A DNA stretch of 5,004 nt from Chloroflexota bacterium. Its GTDB lineage: Bacteria; Chloroflexota; Anaerolineae; UBA1429. The first letter of the stretch is position 1, and the number at the start of each line of letters is the position of its first letter. Where the stretch lies: contig JAAZBY010000071.1 of NCBI GenBank assembly GCA_012513595.1, positions 1 through 5,004 on the forward strand, in the 5' to 3' direction. The notes beneath the pieces were generated by a model. It searched no databases and was not told where the DNA came from. It saw only the letters and a program-made list of their open reading frames with translations. This document shows positions 1-5,004 of this stretch, in pieces. A program made the translations under genes and the position numbers.

Positions 1-1
1 C

Positions 2-790
2 CGGGCTGCCCTGGAACGCGAGCTGGCCTCGGGGGCTATCGACGTGCGCCTGCCGGGTCGGCCGGCCCCGGTCGGCCACGTGCACGTCGTTACCCAGACC
101 CTGCGCGAGATCTATGACATCTTTGGGCGGATGGGCTTCTCCATCCTGCGCAGCCGCGAGGTCGAGGATGACCTGACCAACTTTCAGCTGCTGAACTTTG
201 CGCCCTACCACCCGGCGCGTGACATGCAGGACACCTTTCACACCACCACGCCGGGGGTGCTCTTGCGCACGCACACGTCGCCAGGCCAGATCCACGCCAT
301 GCGGCAGTACTATCCGGAGGACATTCGCGTGATCCTGCCGGGCAAGTGCTACCGTTACGAGCAGGTGACCTCTCGCGCCGAGTTCATGTTCCACCAGGTG
401 GAAGGCCTGGTGGTGGGCAAGAAGGTCACCATGGGCGACCTGAAGGGCGTGCTGGAGAGCTTTGCCCGGCAGCTGTTCGGGCCCGAACGGCGGCTGCGCT
501 TCCGCGCCTCTTATTTCCCGTTCACCGAGCCGAGCGCCGAGGCGGACATGGACTGCATCCTGTGCGGCGGCGAAGGCTGCACGCTCTGCAAGGGCTCCGG
601 CTGGCTCGAGATCCTCGGCTGCGGCATGGTGCACCCGCAGGTGCTGCGGAACGGCGGCTACGATCCGGCCGTATACTCTGGTTTTGCCTTTGGCATGGGG
701 CCCGAGCGGATGGCCATGCTCAAGTACGGCATCAACGACATCCGCCTCTTTTACGCGAACGACCTGCGCTTCCTGCAGCAGTTCGGCTGA
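2..790 (+). CDS. pheS: Phenylalanine--tRNA ligase alpha subunit, 5'-truncated
   Basis: This is the catalytic subunit of the cytoplasmic alpha2-beta2 class II synthetase that charges tRNA-Phe using ATP. The frame is open from the window edge, so the 262 visible codons are the C-terminal part; compared with the usual 330-350 residues, about 70-90 N-terminal residues (mostly the coiled coil) are missing. The GTG at 44 is internal and not the start. Visible landmarks are HPARDMQDTFH in the catalytic core, RTHTSP near base 272 and FHQVEG near 389 (both contact phenylalanine in the Thermus enzyme), the aromatic pair in FPFTEP near 515, a CX2CX4CX2C insert at 554-589 followed by LGCGMVHP, GFAFG near 680 with the Ala that sets pocket size, and motif 3 (GMGPERMAM). 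The Cys4 insert is also known in Firmicutes-type PheS but is absent from E. coli. The motif-2 loop has Ala where His is usual (see findings). It is followed directly by pheT. Confidence 0.97.
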   Translation, partial: RAALERELASGAIDVRLPGRPAPVGHVHVVTQTLREIYDIFGRMGFSILRSREVEDDLTNFQLLNFAPYHPARDMQDTFHTTTPGVLLRTHTSPGQIHAMRQYYPEDIRVILPGKCYRYEQVTSRAEFMFHQVEGLVVGKKVTMGDLKGVLESFARQLFGPERRLRFRASYFPFTEPSAEADMDCILCGGEGCTLCKGSGWLEILGCGMVHPQVLRNGGYDPAVYSGFAFGMGPERMAMLKYGINDIRLFYANDLRFLQQFG

Positions 791-839
791 CGGGCGCCGG
801 CTCCTGACGCGTTATCGGTTGGGTCGTTGAGCAACTAAC

Positions 840-845
840 GGAGGT
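840..845 (+). promoter_or_regulatory. Ribosome binding site of pheT (decides the start)
   Basis: GGAGGT is a strong match to the anti-Shine-Dalgarno sequence. It lies only 1 base from the ATG at 847, too close for normal initiation, and 10 bases from the ATG at 856, which is long but workable. This is the main sequence reason for preferring the second ATG. Confidence 0.7.
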
Positions 846-855
846 AATGGGCAAC

Positions 856-3324
856 ATGCTAGTGCCCCTGAGCTGGCTGAAGGACTACGTACGAGTGGAC
901 CTGCCGGTGGAGAAGCTGGCCGACCGGCTGACTCTCGGCGGTGTGGAAGTCAAGACCGTCGAGAGGATCGGCGAGACTTGGGATCGCGAGGCGATCTTTG
1001 TCGGCCAGGTGCTTGGCGTGCGCCAACACCCCAACGCCGACCGGCTGGTGCTGGTGACCGTTGAGTATGGCGCCGCCCAGCCGCTCGAGGTGGTGACCGG
1101 CGCCCCCAACCTGAGGGTGGGTGACGCGGGGCAGAAGGTGGTGCTGGCCATCGTGGGCGCCACGCTGATCGACCCCTATGCCGACACCCTCAAGTACCAG
1201 AAACTGAAGCGGAGCAAGATCCGTGGCGTGCCCTCGGAGGGGATGGTCTGCTCGGAGAAAGAGCTGGGCATCTCCAACGAGCATGAGGGGATCATCATCC
1301 TGCCGGAGGATGCCCCGGTTGGCATGCCCCTGGCCGACTACTGGGGTGACCAGGTGCTGGACCTGGACCTGACGCCGAACGTGGCGCGGGCGGCCTGCCT
1401 GGTGGGGGTGGCCCGTGAGGCGGCCGCCCTGGCCGGCGGCCACCTCACGGTGGAGGAGCCCGCCGTGGTGGCAGAAGGTGCGCCCCTCGCCGGGCGCCTG
1501 GCCCTGGAGATCCGTGACCCGGACCTCTGCCGGCGCTACAGCGCGGCGCTGATCGAGGGCGTGCGGATCGGGCCGTCCCCGGAGTGGATGCAGCGGCGCC
1601 TGCGCCTGGCCGGGATGCGCCCCATCAACAACATCGTGGACATCACCAACTATGTGATGCTCGAGTGGGGCCAGCCGCTACACGCCTTTGACTACCGCCT
1701 GCTGCGCCCCCACGCCGGGGAAAAGATCCCGGCCATCATCGTGCGGCGTGCCCACGACGGCGAAAAGATGGTCACGCTGGACGGCGTCACGCGCACCTTT
1801 GACGGTGACATGCTCCTGATCACCGATGGCGGCGGGCCGGTGGGCATCGCCGGCATCATGGGCGGGCTGGAGAGCGAGGTCACCGATGCCACCGTCGACG
1901 TCCTGCTGGAGGCGGCCAACTTTGACTTTATCAACGTGCGCCGCACCACGGGCGAGCTCAAGATCCCCAGTGAGGCCGCCCAGCGCTTTGGCCGGGGGGT
2001 GGACCCCGAGCTGACGCTGGTGGCCCTGCGACGCGCCGCAGAGCTCATGCGCACCTTGGCCGGGGGCACGGTGGCCGCTGGGTTCGAGGACCTCTACCCC
2101 GCGCCGCCGGAGGTACACGTCCTGGACCTACCCGTGGCGGAGGTGACGCGTCTGCTCGGCATCCAGGTGGACGCCGCGGAGATCGCCGCGATGCTCTCTG
2201 CCCTCGGGTTCGGCTGCGAGGTGGTGGCGGAGGGTGACGCCGCCGTGCGCGTGACGGTGCCCAGCGGGAGGTTGGACGTCCGCCTGGAGGCCGACCTGGT
2301 GGAGGAGGTGGCGCGCATGGTCGGCTACGACCGGCTGCCCTCCACCCTGATCGATGCCGCCGTGCCGCCCCAGACGCGCAACCGTCCGCTGGAGCTCGAG
2401 GAGCGCACCCGCGACATCCTGGTGGGCGCCGGCCTGACGGAGACGATCTCTTACTCGCTCACCAGCGTGGAGAGCGTGGCCAGGCTGGTTCCCGGGGGCG
2501 CGCCGCCCGCCAAAGAGGCCTATGTGCGGCTGGCTAACCCCCTGACGCGCGAGCAGGAGGTCCTCCGCCAGACGCTGATGGACACCACCCTCGAGACGGT
2601 GGCCCGCAACCTGCGCTTCGTCGAGCGGGTGCCGATCTTTGAGATCGCGCGCATCTACCTGCCCGTGGAGGGAGAGCCGCTGCCGCAAGAGCCGACGATG
2701 CTCAGCATCGCGCTGACGGGCCCGCGCGAGGTGCGCTCTTGGCTGGCGGCGGACAGCCCGGCCCTGGATTTCTACGACCTCAAAGGCATCATCGAGGAAC
2801 TGTGTGAGCACCTCGGCATCGCCGGGGCGACCTACGCGCCGGCCGAGCACCCTACCTTCCGGCCGGGCCGCGTGGCCAGCCTGAGCGTTGACGGTGAGGA
2901 GCTAGGCGTCTTTGGCGAGGTGCACCCGACCGTGGCCGCAGCGTTCGACATGGCCGGGCAGCCGGTCTACCTGGCCGAGATCGCGCTCGAGCGGCTCCTG
3001 GCCAAGGTGCGGACGACCGAGCAGTTTGTGCCCATCTCACCGATGCCGGCCGTCAAGGAGGACCTGGCGCTGGTCGTGGCGGAGGAAGTGCCGTCGGACG
3101 AGGTGGGTCGCCTGATCCGCGAGGCGGGGGGTGAGCTCCTGGCTGAGGTGGTGCTGTTTGACGTATACCGCGGCGCACAGGTTGGTGAGGCGAAGAAGAG
3201 CCTGGCCTACAGCCTCTCGTTCCAGTCGGCGACCAAGACGCTGACCGGCGAGGAGACGGCCAAGTTCCGTGCGCGCATCGTCAAGCGCCTGGAAGAGGCG
3301 TTTGGCGCGCAGATCCGCGCCTAG
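856..3324 (+). CDS. pheT: Phenylalanine--tRNA ligase beta subunit
   Basis: This non-catalytic partner of PheS binds and positions tRNA-Phe and hydrolyses mischarged Tyr-tRNA-Phe. It is 822 residues from the ATG at 856, close to the usual 790-830. An in-frame ATG at 847 would add Met-Gly-Asn, but 856 gives the family-typical opening MLVPLSWLKDYV and better spacing to GGAGGT. Domains in order (numbering from 856): OB-fold tRNA-binding domain about 37-152 (VTGAPNLRVGD, RGVPSEGMVCSEKELG); B3/B4 editing domain about 205-385 with LHAFD at 275-279, GIAGIMGG and LEAANF; B5 domain about 400-475 ending in PSGRLDVRLEADLVEEVAR; the inactive synthetase-like fold about 480-690 (HPTFRPGR, FGEVHP); and the C-terminal FDX-ACB anticodon-binding domain about 725-822 (SPMPAVKEDLALVV, GEAKKSLAYSLSFQS). 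All parts are present with no frameshift. It is probably co-transcribed with pheS. Confidence 0.98.
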   Translation: MLVPLSWLKDYVRVDLPVEKLADRLTLGGVEVKTVERIGETWDREAIFVGQVLGVRQHPNADRLVLVTVEYGAAQPLEVVTGAPNLRVGDAGQKVVLAIVGATLIDPYADTLKYQKLKRSKIRGVPSEGMVCSEKELGISNEHEGIIILPEDAPVGMPLADYWGDQVLDLDLTPNVARAACLVGVAREAAALAGGHLTVEEPAVVAEGAPLAGRLALEIRDPDLCRRYSAALIEGVRIGPSPEWMQRRLRLAGMRPINNIVDITNYVMLEWGQPLHAFDYRLLRPHAGEKIPAIIVRRAHDGEKMVTLDGVTRTFDGDMLLITDGGGPVGIAGIMGGLESEVTDATVDVLLEAANFDFINVRRTTGELKIPSEAAQRFGRGVDPELTLVALRRAAELMRTLAGGTVAAGFEDLYPAPPEVHVLDLPVAEVTRLLGIQVDAAEIAAMLSALGFGCEVVAEGDAAVRVTVPSGRLDVRLEADLVEEVARMVGYDRLPSTLIDAAVPPQTRNRPLELEERTRDILVGAGLTETISYSLTSVESVARLVPGGAPPAKEAYVRLANPLTREQEVLRQTLMDTTLETVARNLRFVERVPIFEIARIYLPVEGEPLPQEPTMLSIALTGPREVRSWLAADSPALDFYDLKGIIEELCEHLGIAGATYAPAEHPTFRPGRVASLSVDGEELGVFGEVHPTVAAAFDMAGQPVYLAEIALERLLAKVRTTEQFVPISPMPAVKEDLALVVAEEVPSDEVGRLIREAGGELLAEVVLFDVYRGAQVGEAKKSLAYSLSFQSATKTLTGEETAKFRARIVKRLEEAFGAQIRA

Positions 3325-3343
3325 CCGACCGCCTCGGGCCGAG

Positions 3344-3392
3344 CGACACAACGAGGGCCGCGCGCAGAGATCTGCGCGCGGCCCTCGTGTCG
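3344..3392. terminator. Strong GC-rich hairpin between convergent genes, probable bidirectional terminator
   Basis: Bases 3352-3367 pair perfectly with 3372-3387 (16 bp, arm core GAGGGCCGCGCGCAG) around a 4-base loop, 3368-3371. CGACA at 3344-3348 can extend the stem by pairing with TGTCG at 3388-3392 across a 3-base bulge. It lies 27 bases after the pheT stop and just beyond the stop of the minus-strand acetyltransferase, the usual place for a shared terminator. Neither strand shows a proper run of T after the stem (TTGG on the plus strand), so it is not a canonical L-shaped intrinsic terminator. It may still act as one, or as an mRNA 3'-end protector. Confidence 0.7.
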
Positions 3393-3407
3393 TTGGCGAT
3401 GGGGGGG

Positions 3408-4493
3408 TTAGAAGCGGTCCGACCAGTCGATGTAGGGGTACCCGGCGGGGAACAGGGCGCCCAGCACGGGCAGGGCGCCCTCGCCGATGTGCGTATCCCC
3501 CTCGGTGGCCGCCTCGGCGGCGCTGCGGAAGCCCAGCGCGAGCTGGGCCAGCGCCCCCTGAGGCATCTCGACGGCCACCTGGCGCGCACCGTGGCCGAAG
3601 CGCAGCCGCTCGCTGCCCAGCTCGGTGGCGACGGACAGAGTTCCCTCCCAGCCCGGCAGGGCGCTCTGCAGGCGCGCAGTAAGGAGCGGCTCGAGCTGGG
3701 CGAACAGCGCCGACTGGTCGACCACCCGGGCCATGCCGCCGGAGCAACAGGGATAGGTGACCTCGATCCTGGCGCCGTAGCGGCGGCAGTGGCGCACAAA
3801 GGGGTCATCGGCCGGAGCGTGCACCGTGATCGTCTCGCAGCGCTTCTCCCAGGCCAGCTGGGCCGCCTTGGCCACGATGGTGGAGTAGGCGGCCGGGTCG
3901 ATAACGCCCATCTCGCTCAGCGCACAGCGCCAGGGGTTCAGGTCGTGGGCGGCGTAGCCGAGGAGGCGCTCGCCGTCGACCACCAGGAAACAGCCGACGC
4001 GATCGTCCCAGTGGGTGCCGCGGCGAAAGCCCCGCCAGGAGGCCGGATCCCGGGAGATGGAGGCGGTCCGGTAGGCGCGGGTCTGTTGGTAGATGGCAGC
4101 GATAGCAGGAGCGTCTTCGGGGCGCGCCTCACGCACGTCGAAGCGCGCCGAGGCCCGCTCAGCATAGCGAGTAGCCAACTCGGTGGAGCATTCGACCAGG
4201 GCGGGCGCGTAGCCGAACTTGGGGTAAAAGTCAGAGATGCCAAAGAGGGCCGAGAGTGGGTAGCCCTCCTGGCGCATGAAGGCGAGCGAGTCCTCCAAGA
4301 CCGCCCGCGCGTAGCCCTTGTTGCGCTGCTCTCGGTCGGTGCCGACGCCGGCGATCCCGCCGCAGCGCACCACAAGGTTGCCGACGCGCAGGGGCAGGTC
4401 GACGACGGACAGGTGGCTGGCGCTGGTGTCATCGTCCAAGAGCAGGTCGATGCGAGTACGGTCTCCGGAAGTTGTTCGCTTGATGGTTGGCAT
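3408..4493 (-). CDS. Eis-like GNAT family N-acetyltransferase with SCP2-like C-terminal domain
   Basis: Acetyl-CoA-dependent N-acetyltransferase of the Eis type, 361 residues (mycobacterial Eis is about 400). The N-terminal GNAT domain (about 1-112) has the acetyl-CoA loop RNKGYA at 57-62, after GIAGVGT, and FYPKFGY at 89-95. Y90 sits where GNAT enzymes keep the general-acid Tyr, equivalent to Tyr126 of M. tuberculosis Eis as I align it. A second, degenerate GNAT domain (about 118-250, starting FDVREARPEDAPAI) lacks a clear RxxGxG loop. The SCP2-like domain (about 262-361) ends in DWSDRF; a C-terminal Phe whose carboxylate acts in catalysis is known for Eis. No signal peptide or membrane segment is visible, so it is probably cytosolic. 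An AGGAGG lies 5 bases upstream of the ATG. Known Eis enzymes acetylate aminoglycosides and polyamine- or lysine-type amines, but this substrate is unknown. It converges on pheT and diverges from the enolase-superfamily gene. Confidence 0.88.
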   Translation of the reverse strand: MPTIKRTTSGDRTRIDLLLDDDTSASHLSVVDLPLRVGNLVVRCGGIAGVGTDREQRNKGYARAVLEDSLAFMRQEGYPLSALFGISDFYPKFGYAPALVECSTELATRYAERASARFDVREARPEDAPAIAAIYQQTRAYRTASISRDPASWRGFRRGTHWDDRVGCFLVVDGERLLGYAAHDLNPWRCALSEMGVIDPAAYSTIVAKAAQLAWEKRCETITVHAPADDPFVRHCRRYGARIEVTYPCCSGGMARVVDQSALFAQLEPLLTARLQSALPGWEGTLSVATELGSERLRFGHGARQVAVEMPQGALAQLALGFRSAAEAATEGDTHIGEGALPVLGALFPAGYPYIDWSDRF

Positions 4494-4498
4494 GGGCT

Positions 4499-4504
4499 CC
4501 TCCT
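4499..4504 (-). promoter_or_regulatory. Ribosome binding site of the Eis-like gene
   Basis: On the minus strand this reads AGGAGG, a full Shine-Dalgarno core, 5 bases before the ATG at 4493. It fixes the start of the acetyltransferase with good confidence. Confidence 0.85.
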
Positions 4505-4519
4505 AGGGTTGCTCGCGCG

Positions 4520-4547
4520 ATTATACTCGGCGGCGAGCCGGCGCCAA
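4520..4547 (-). promoter_or_regulatory. Sigma-70-type promoter of the Eis-like gene
   Basis: Reading the minus strand, a perfect TATAAT (-10) occupies 4525-4520. A weak TTGGCG (-35, 3 of 6 consensus bases) occupies 4547-4542, with a 16-base spacer. The predicted start is near 4513, leaving a short leader of about 20 bases that contains the AGGAGG. An AT-rich hexamer stands out in this very GC-rich region. The -35 half is the uncertain part. Confidence 0.6.
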
Positions 4548-4583
4548 GCGTCGCGCCGGAACAGAGCGCACTTGCTGCGCCGG
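4538..4583. repeat. Inverted and direct 7-mer repeats overlapping the -35 of the Eis-like promoter
   Basis: CCGGCGC at 4538-4544 is the reverse complement of GCGCCGG at 4553-4559 (8-base loop). GCGCCGG occurs again at 4577-4583, exactly 24 bases downstream of the first copy. The left arm overlaps the putative -35 of the acetyltransferase promoter, a plausible operator position. The low complexity of a G/C 7-mer in GC-rich DNA makes chance occurrence quite possible. Confidence 0.3.
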
Positions 4584-4600
4584 CCGCCCTTGGCGGTTGG
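4580..4600. repeat. Small hairpin in the divergent intergenic region
   Basis: CCGCC at 4584-4588 pairs with GGCGG at 4592-4596 around a 3-base loop (CTT). On the plus-strand RNA the stem can extend to 9 bp with two G-U pairs (4580-4583 with 4597-4600). There is no T-run, so it is not a terminator. It lies upstream of both predicted transcripts, and its function, if any, is unknown. Confidence 0.25.
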
Positions 4601-4626
4601 GCCCGCTGTCCACTCTTGCCACAGGG

Positions 4627-4655
4627 TTGCGGGTCGGCTCCCGGGGGGCTATGAT
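4627..4655 (+). promoter_or_regulatory. Sigma-70-type promoter of the enolase-superfamily gene
   Basis: TTGCGG (4627-4632, 3 of 6 to TTGACA) and TATGAT (4650-4655, 5 of 6 to TATAAT) are separated by an ideal 17-base spacer. The predicted start is near 4662, giving a leader of about 55 bases before the ATG at 4717. An inverted repeat begins immediately downstream of the -10. Confidence 0.5.
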
Positions 4656-4689
4656 GCGCGGTGTGGCCGCATATCCACGCCACACGCGC
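4656..4689. promoter_or_regulatory. Inverted repeat at the predicted start site, candidate operator or leader hairpin
   Basis: GTGTGGC (4661-4667) is perfectly complementary to GCCACAC (4679-4685), with 11 bases between them. GCGC at 4656-4659 and 4686-4689 extend the dyad if the G at 4660 is bulged out. The element starts right after the TATGAT box and covers about -6 to +28 of the predicted transcript, where a repressor would block initiation. Genes of this type are often controlled by GntR-, LacI- or IclR-type repressors, but no regulator gene is in the window. Confidence 0.4.
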
Positions 4690-4716
4690 ACCTACGGAAA
4701 GGGAGTGGCGAGAGAG

Positions 4717-5004
4717 ATGAAGATCACCGGCATCGAGACCTTCCTGGTCGACGTCAACCGGCGCAACCTGTGCTTCGTGAAGGTGTCTACCGATGAGGGG
4801 ATCCACGGGGTGGGCGAGGCCTACAGCGTGGGGCCCGACGTGGCCACGGCCAAGGTGGTCGAGTATTTCGAGGACTGGTTGGTGGGGCTGGACCCGCTGG
4901 ATATCGAGGGGATCTGGCAGCGCGTCTACCTCAGCTCGCGCTTTCCCGGGGGGTCGGTGCTCCTTTCGGCCCTCAGCGGCATCGACCATGCCCTGTGGGA
5001 TATC
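4717..5004 (+). CDS. Mandelate racemase / muconate lactonizing enzyme family protein (enolase superfamily), N-terminal part, cut by window end
   Basis: The frame runs from the ATG at 4717 to the last base (96 codons) with no stop; a full member has about 370-420 residues. The visible part is the N-terminal capping domain of the enolase superfamily, beginning MKITGIETFLVDV, with the family-typical VKVSTDEGIHGVGEA at 22-35 and GGSVLLSALSGIDHALWDI at 78-96. The catalytic barrel with its Lys/His bases and metal-binding Asp/Glu residues lies outside, so racemase, cycloisomerase and sugar-acid dehydratase cannot be told apart. The wording resembles the galactonate/mannonate dehydratase side of the family, a weak inference. 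AAAGGGAG at 4698-4705 is a plausible though distant (11-base) ribosome site. An in-frame GTG at 4705 is a less likely start, since the family opens with MKIT. It is divergent from the Eis-like gene. Confidence 0.9.
   Translation, partial: MKITGIETFLVDVNRRNLCFVKVSTDEGIHGVGEAYSVGPDVATAKVVEYFEDWLVGLDPLDIEGIWQRVYLSSRFPGGSVLLSALSGIDHALWDI

Noticed and set aside
346..830. Two further plus-strand frames overlapping pheS (346-807 and 462-830)
   Set aside because: Both are out-of-frame readings of conserved pheS sequence, Arg/Ala/Ser rich, without motifs.
791..846. Possible terminator or promoter between pheS and pheT
   Set aside because: Only a trivial 4-bp palindrome (GTTGAGCAAC) is present, with no T-run and no convincing -10/-35 pair. 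The gap looks like a simple intra-operon spacer.
2128..2850. A 240-codon open frame on the minus strand inside pheT
   Set aside because: It lies entirely antisense to conserved pheT codons, is rich in Arg/His/Gln with no family signature, and has no plausible ribosome site or independent conservation signal.
3037..3747. A 236-codon minus-strand open frame spanning the end of pheT, the terminator and the end of the acetyltransferase
   Set aside because: It runs through the strong hairpin and overlaps two real genes in another frame. The composition is typical of a GC-rich shadow frame.
4616..4621. TTGCCA as an alternative -35 box for the enolase-superfamily gene
   Set aside because: It matches the consensus at 5 of 6 positions but lies 28 bases from TATGAT, and no -10-like hexamer occurs at the right distance from it.
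3387..4796. A 469-codon open frame on the plus strand opposite the acetyltransferase
   Set aside because: It is antisense to a clear Eis-like gene, has no recognisable domain, is low-complexity (Gly/Ala/Arg rich) and runs over the divergent promoter region into the real start of the next gene. It is a by-product of high GC.
1..5004. CRISPR arrays, insertion sequences, tRNA/rRNA genes, toxin-antitoxin or defence modules
   Set aside because: No spaced direct repeats, transposase motifs, cloverleaf sequences or small paired genes were seen. All space is taken by four genes and short intergenic gaps.

Overview
The window is ordinary housekeeping and accessory DNA from a GC-rich bacterium. The gene order is a 5'-truncated pheS, then pheT, a convergent gap with a strong hairpin, an Eis-like GNAT acetyltransferase on the minus strand, a divergent promoter region, and the first 96 codons of an enolase-superfamily (mandelate racemase / muconate lactonizing enzyme) gene. 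The DNA is clearly well above 60% GC by eye, with G/C at most third codon positions. The best guess for the host is the phylum Chloroflexota. This rests on the PheS motif-2 wording (YRYEQVTSRAEF), the PheT TPNVARA segment, and the Eis-like C-terminus ending in DWSDRF. It is a judgement from remembered family sequences, not from a search.

Region 1 (1-3324): pheS and pheT encode the two subunits of the heterotetrameric phenylalanyl-tRNA synthetase. They are separated by 65 bases (if pheT starts at 856) with no terminator, so they are most simply one operon. PheS carries the catalytic core and PheT carries the tRNA-binding, editing (B3/B4), B5 and anticodon-binding domains. The upstream end of the operon, where a T-box or attenuator could lie, is outside the window.

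Region 2 (3325-3407): the 83-base convergent gap holds a 16-bp GC-rich hairpin that probably ends transcription from both sides. It lacks a clear U-tract on either strand.

Region 3 (3408-4493, minus): a 361-residue Eis-type N-acetyltransferase, with an N-terminal GNAT domain, a degenerate second GNAT domain, an SCP2-like C-terminal domain and a terminal Phe. Its substrate cannot be told from the sequence.

Region 4 (4494-4716): a divergent intergenic region. A perfect TATAAT box serves the acetyltransferase, a TTGCGG-17-TATGAT promoter serves the enolase-superfamily gene, and there are two inverted-repeat structures that are candidate operators.

Region 5 (4717-5004): the N-terminal capping domain of an enolase-superfamily protein, cut off by the window end before any catalytic residue. 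No mobile element, CRISPR array, RNA gene or clearly novel multi-gene system is visible. The items most worth checking are the altered motif-2 residue in PheS, the inverted repeat at the predicted start site of the last gene, and a possible alternative pairing between the end of pheT and the terminator.
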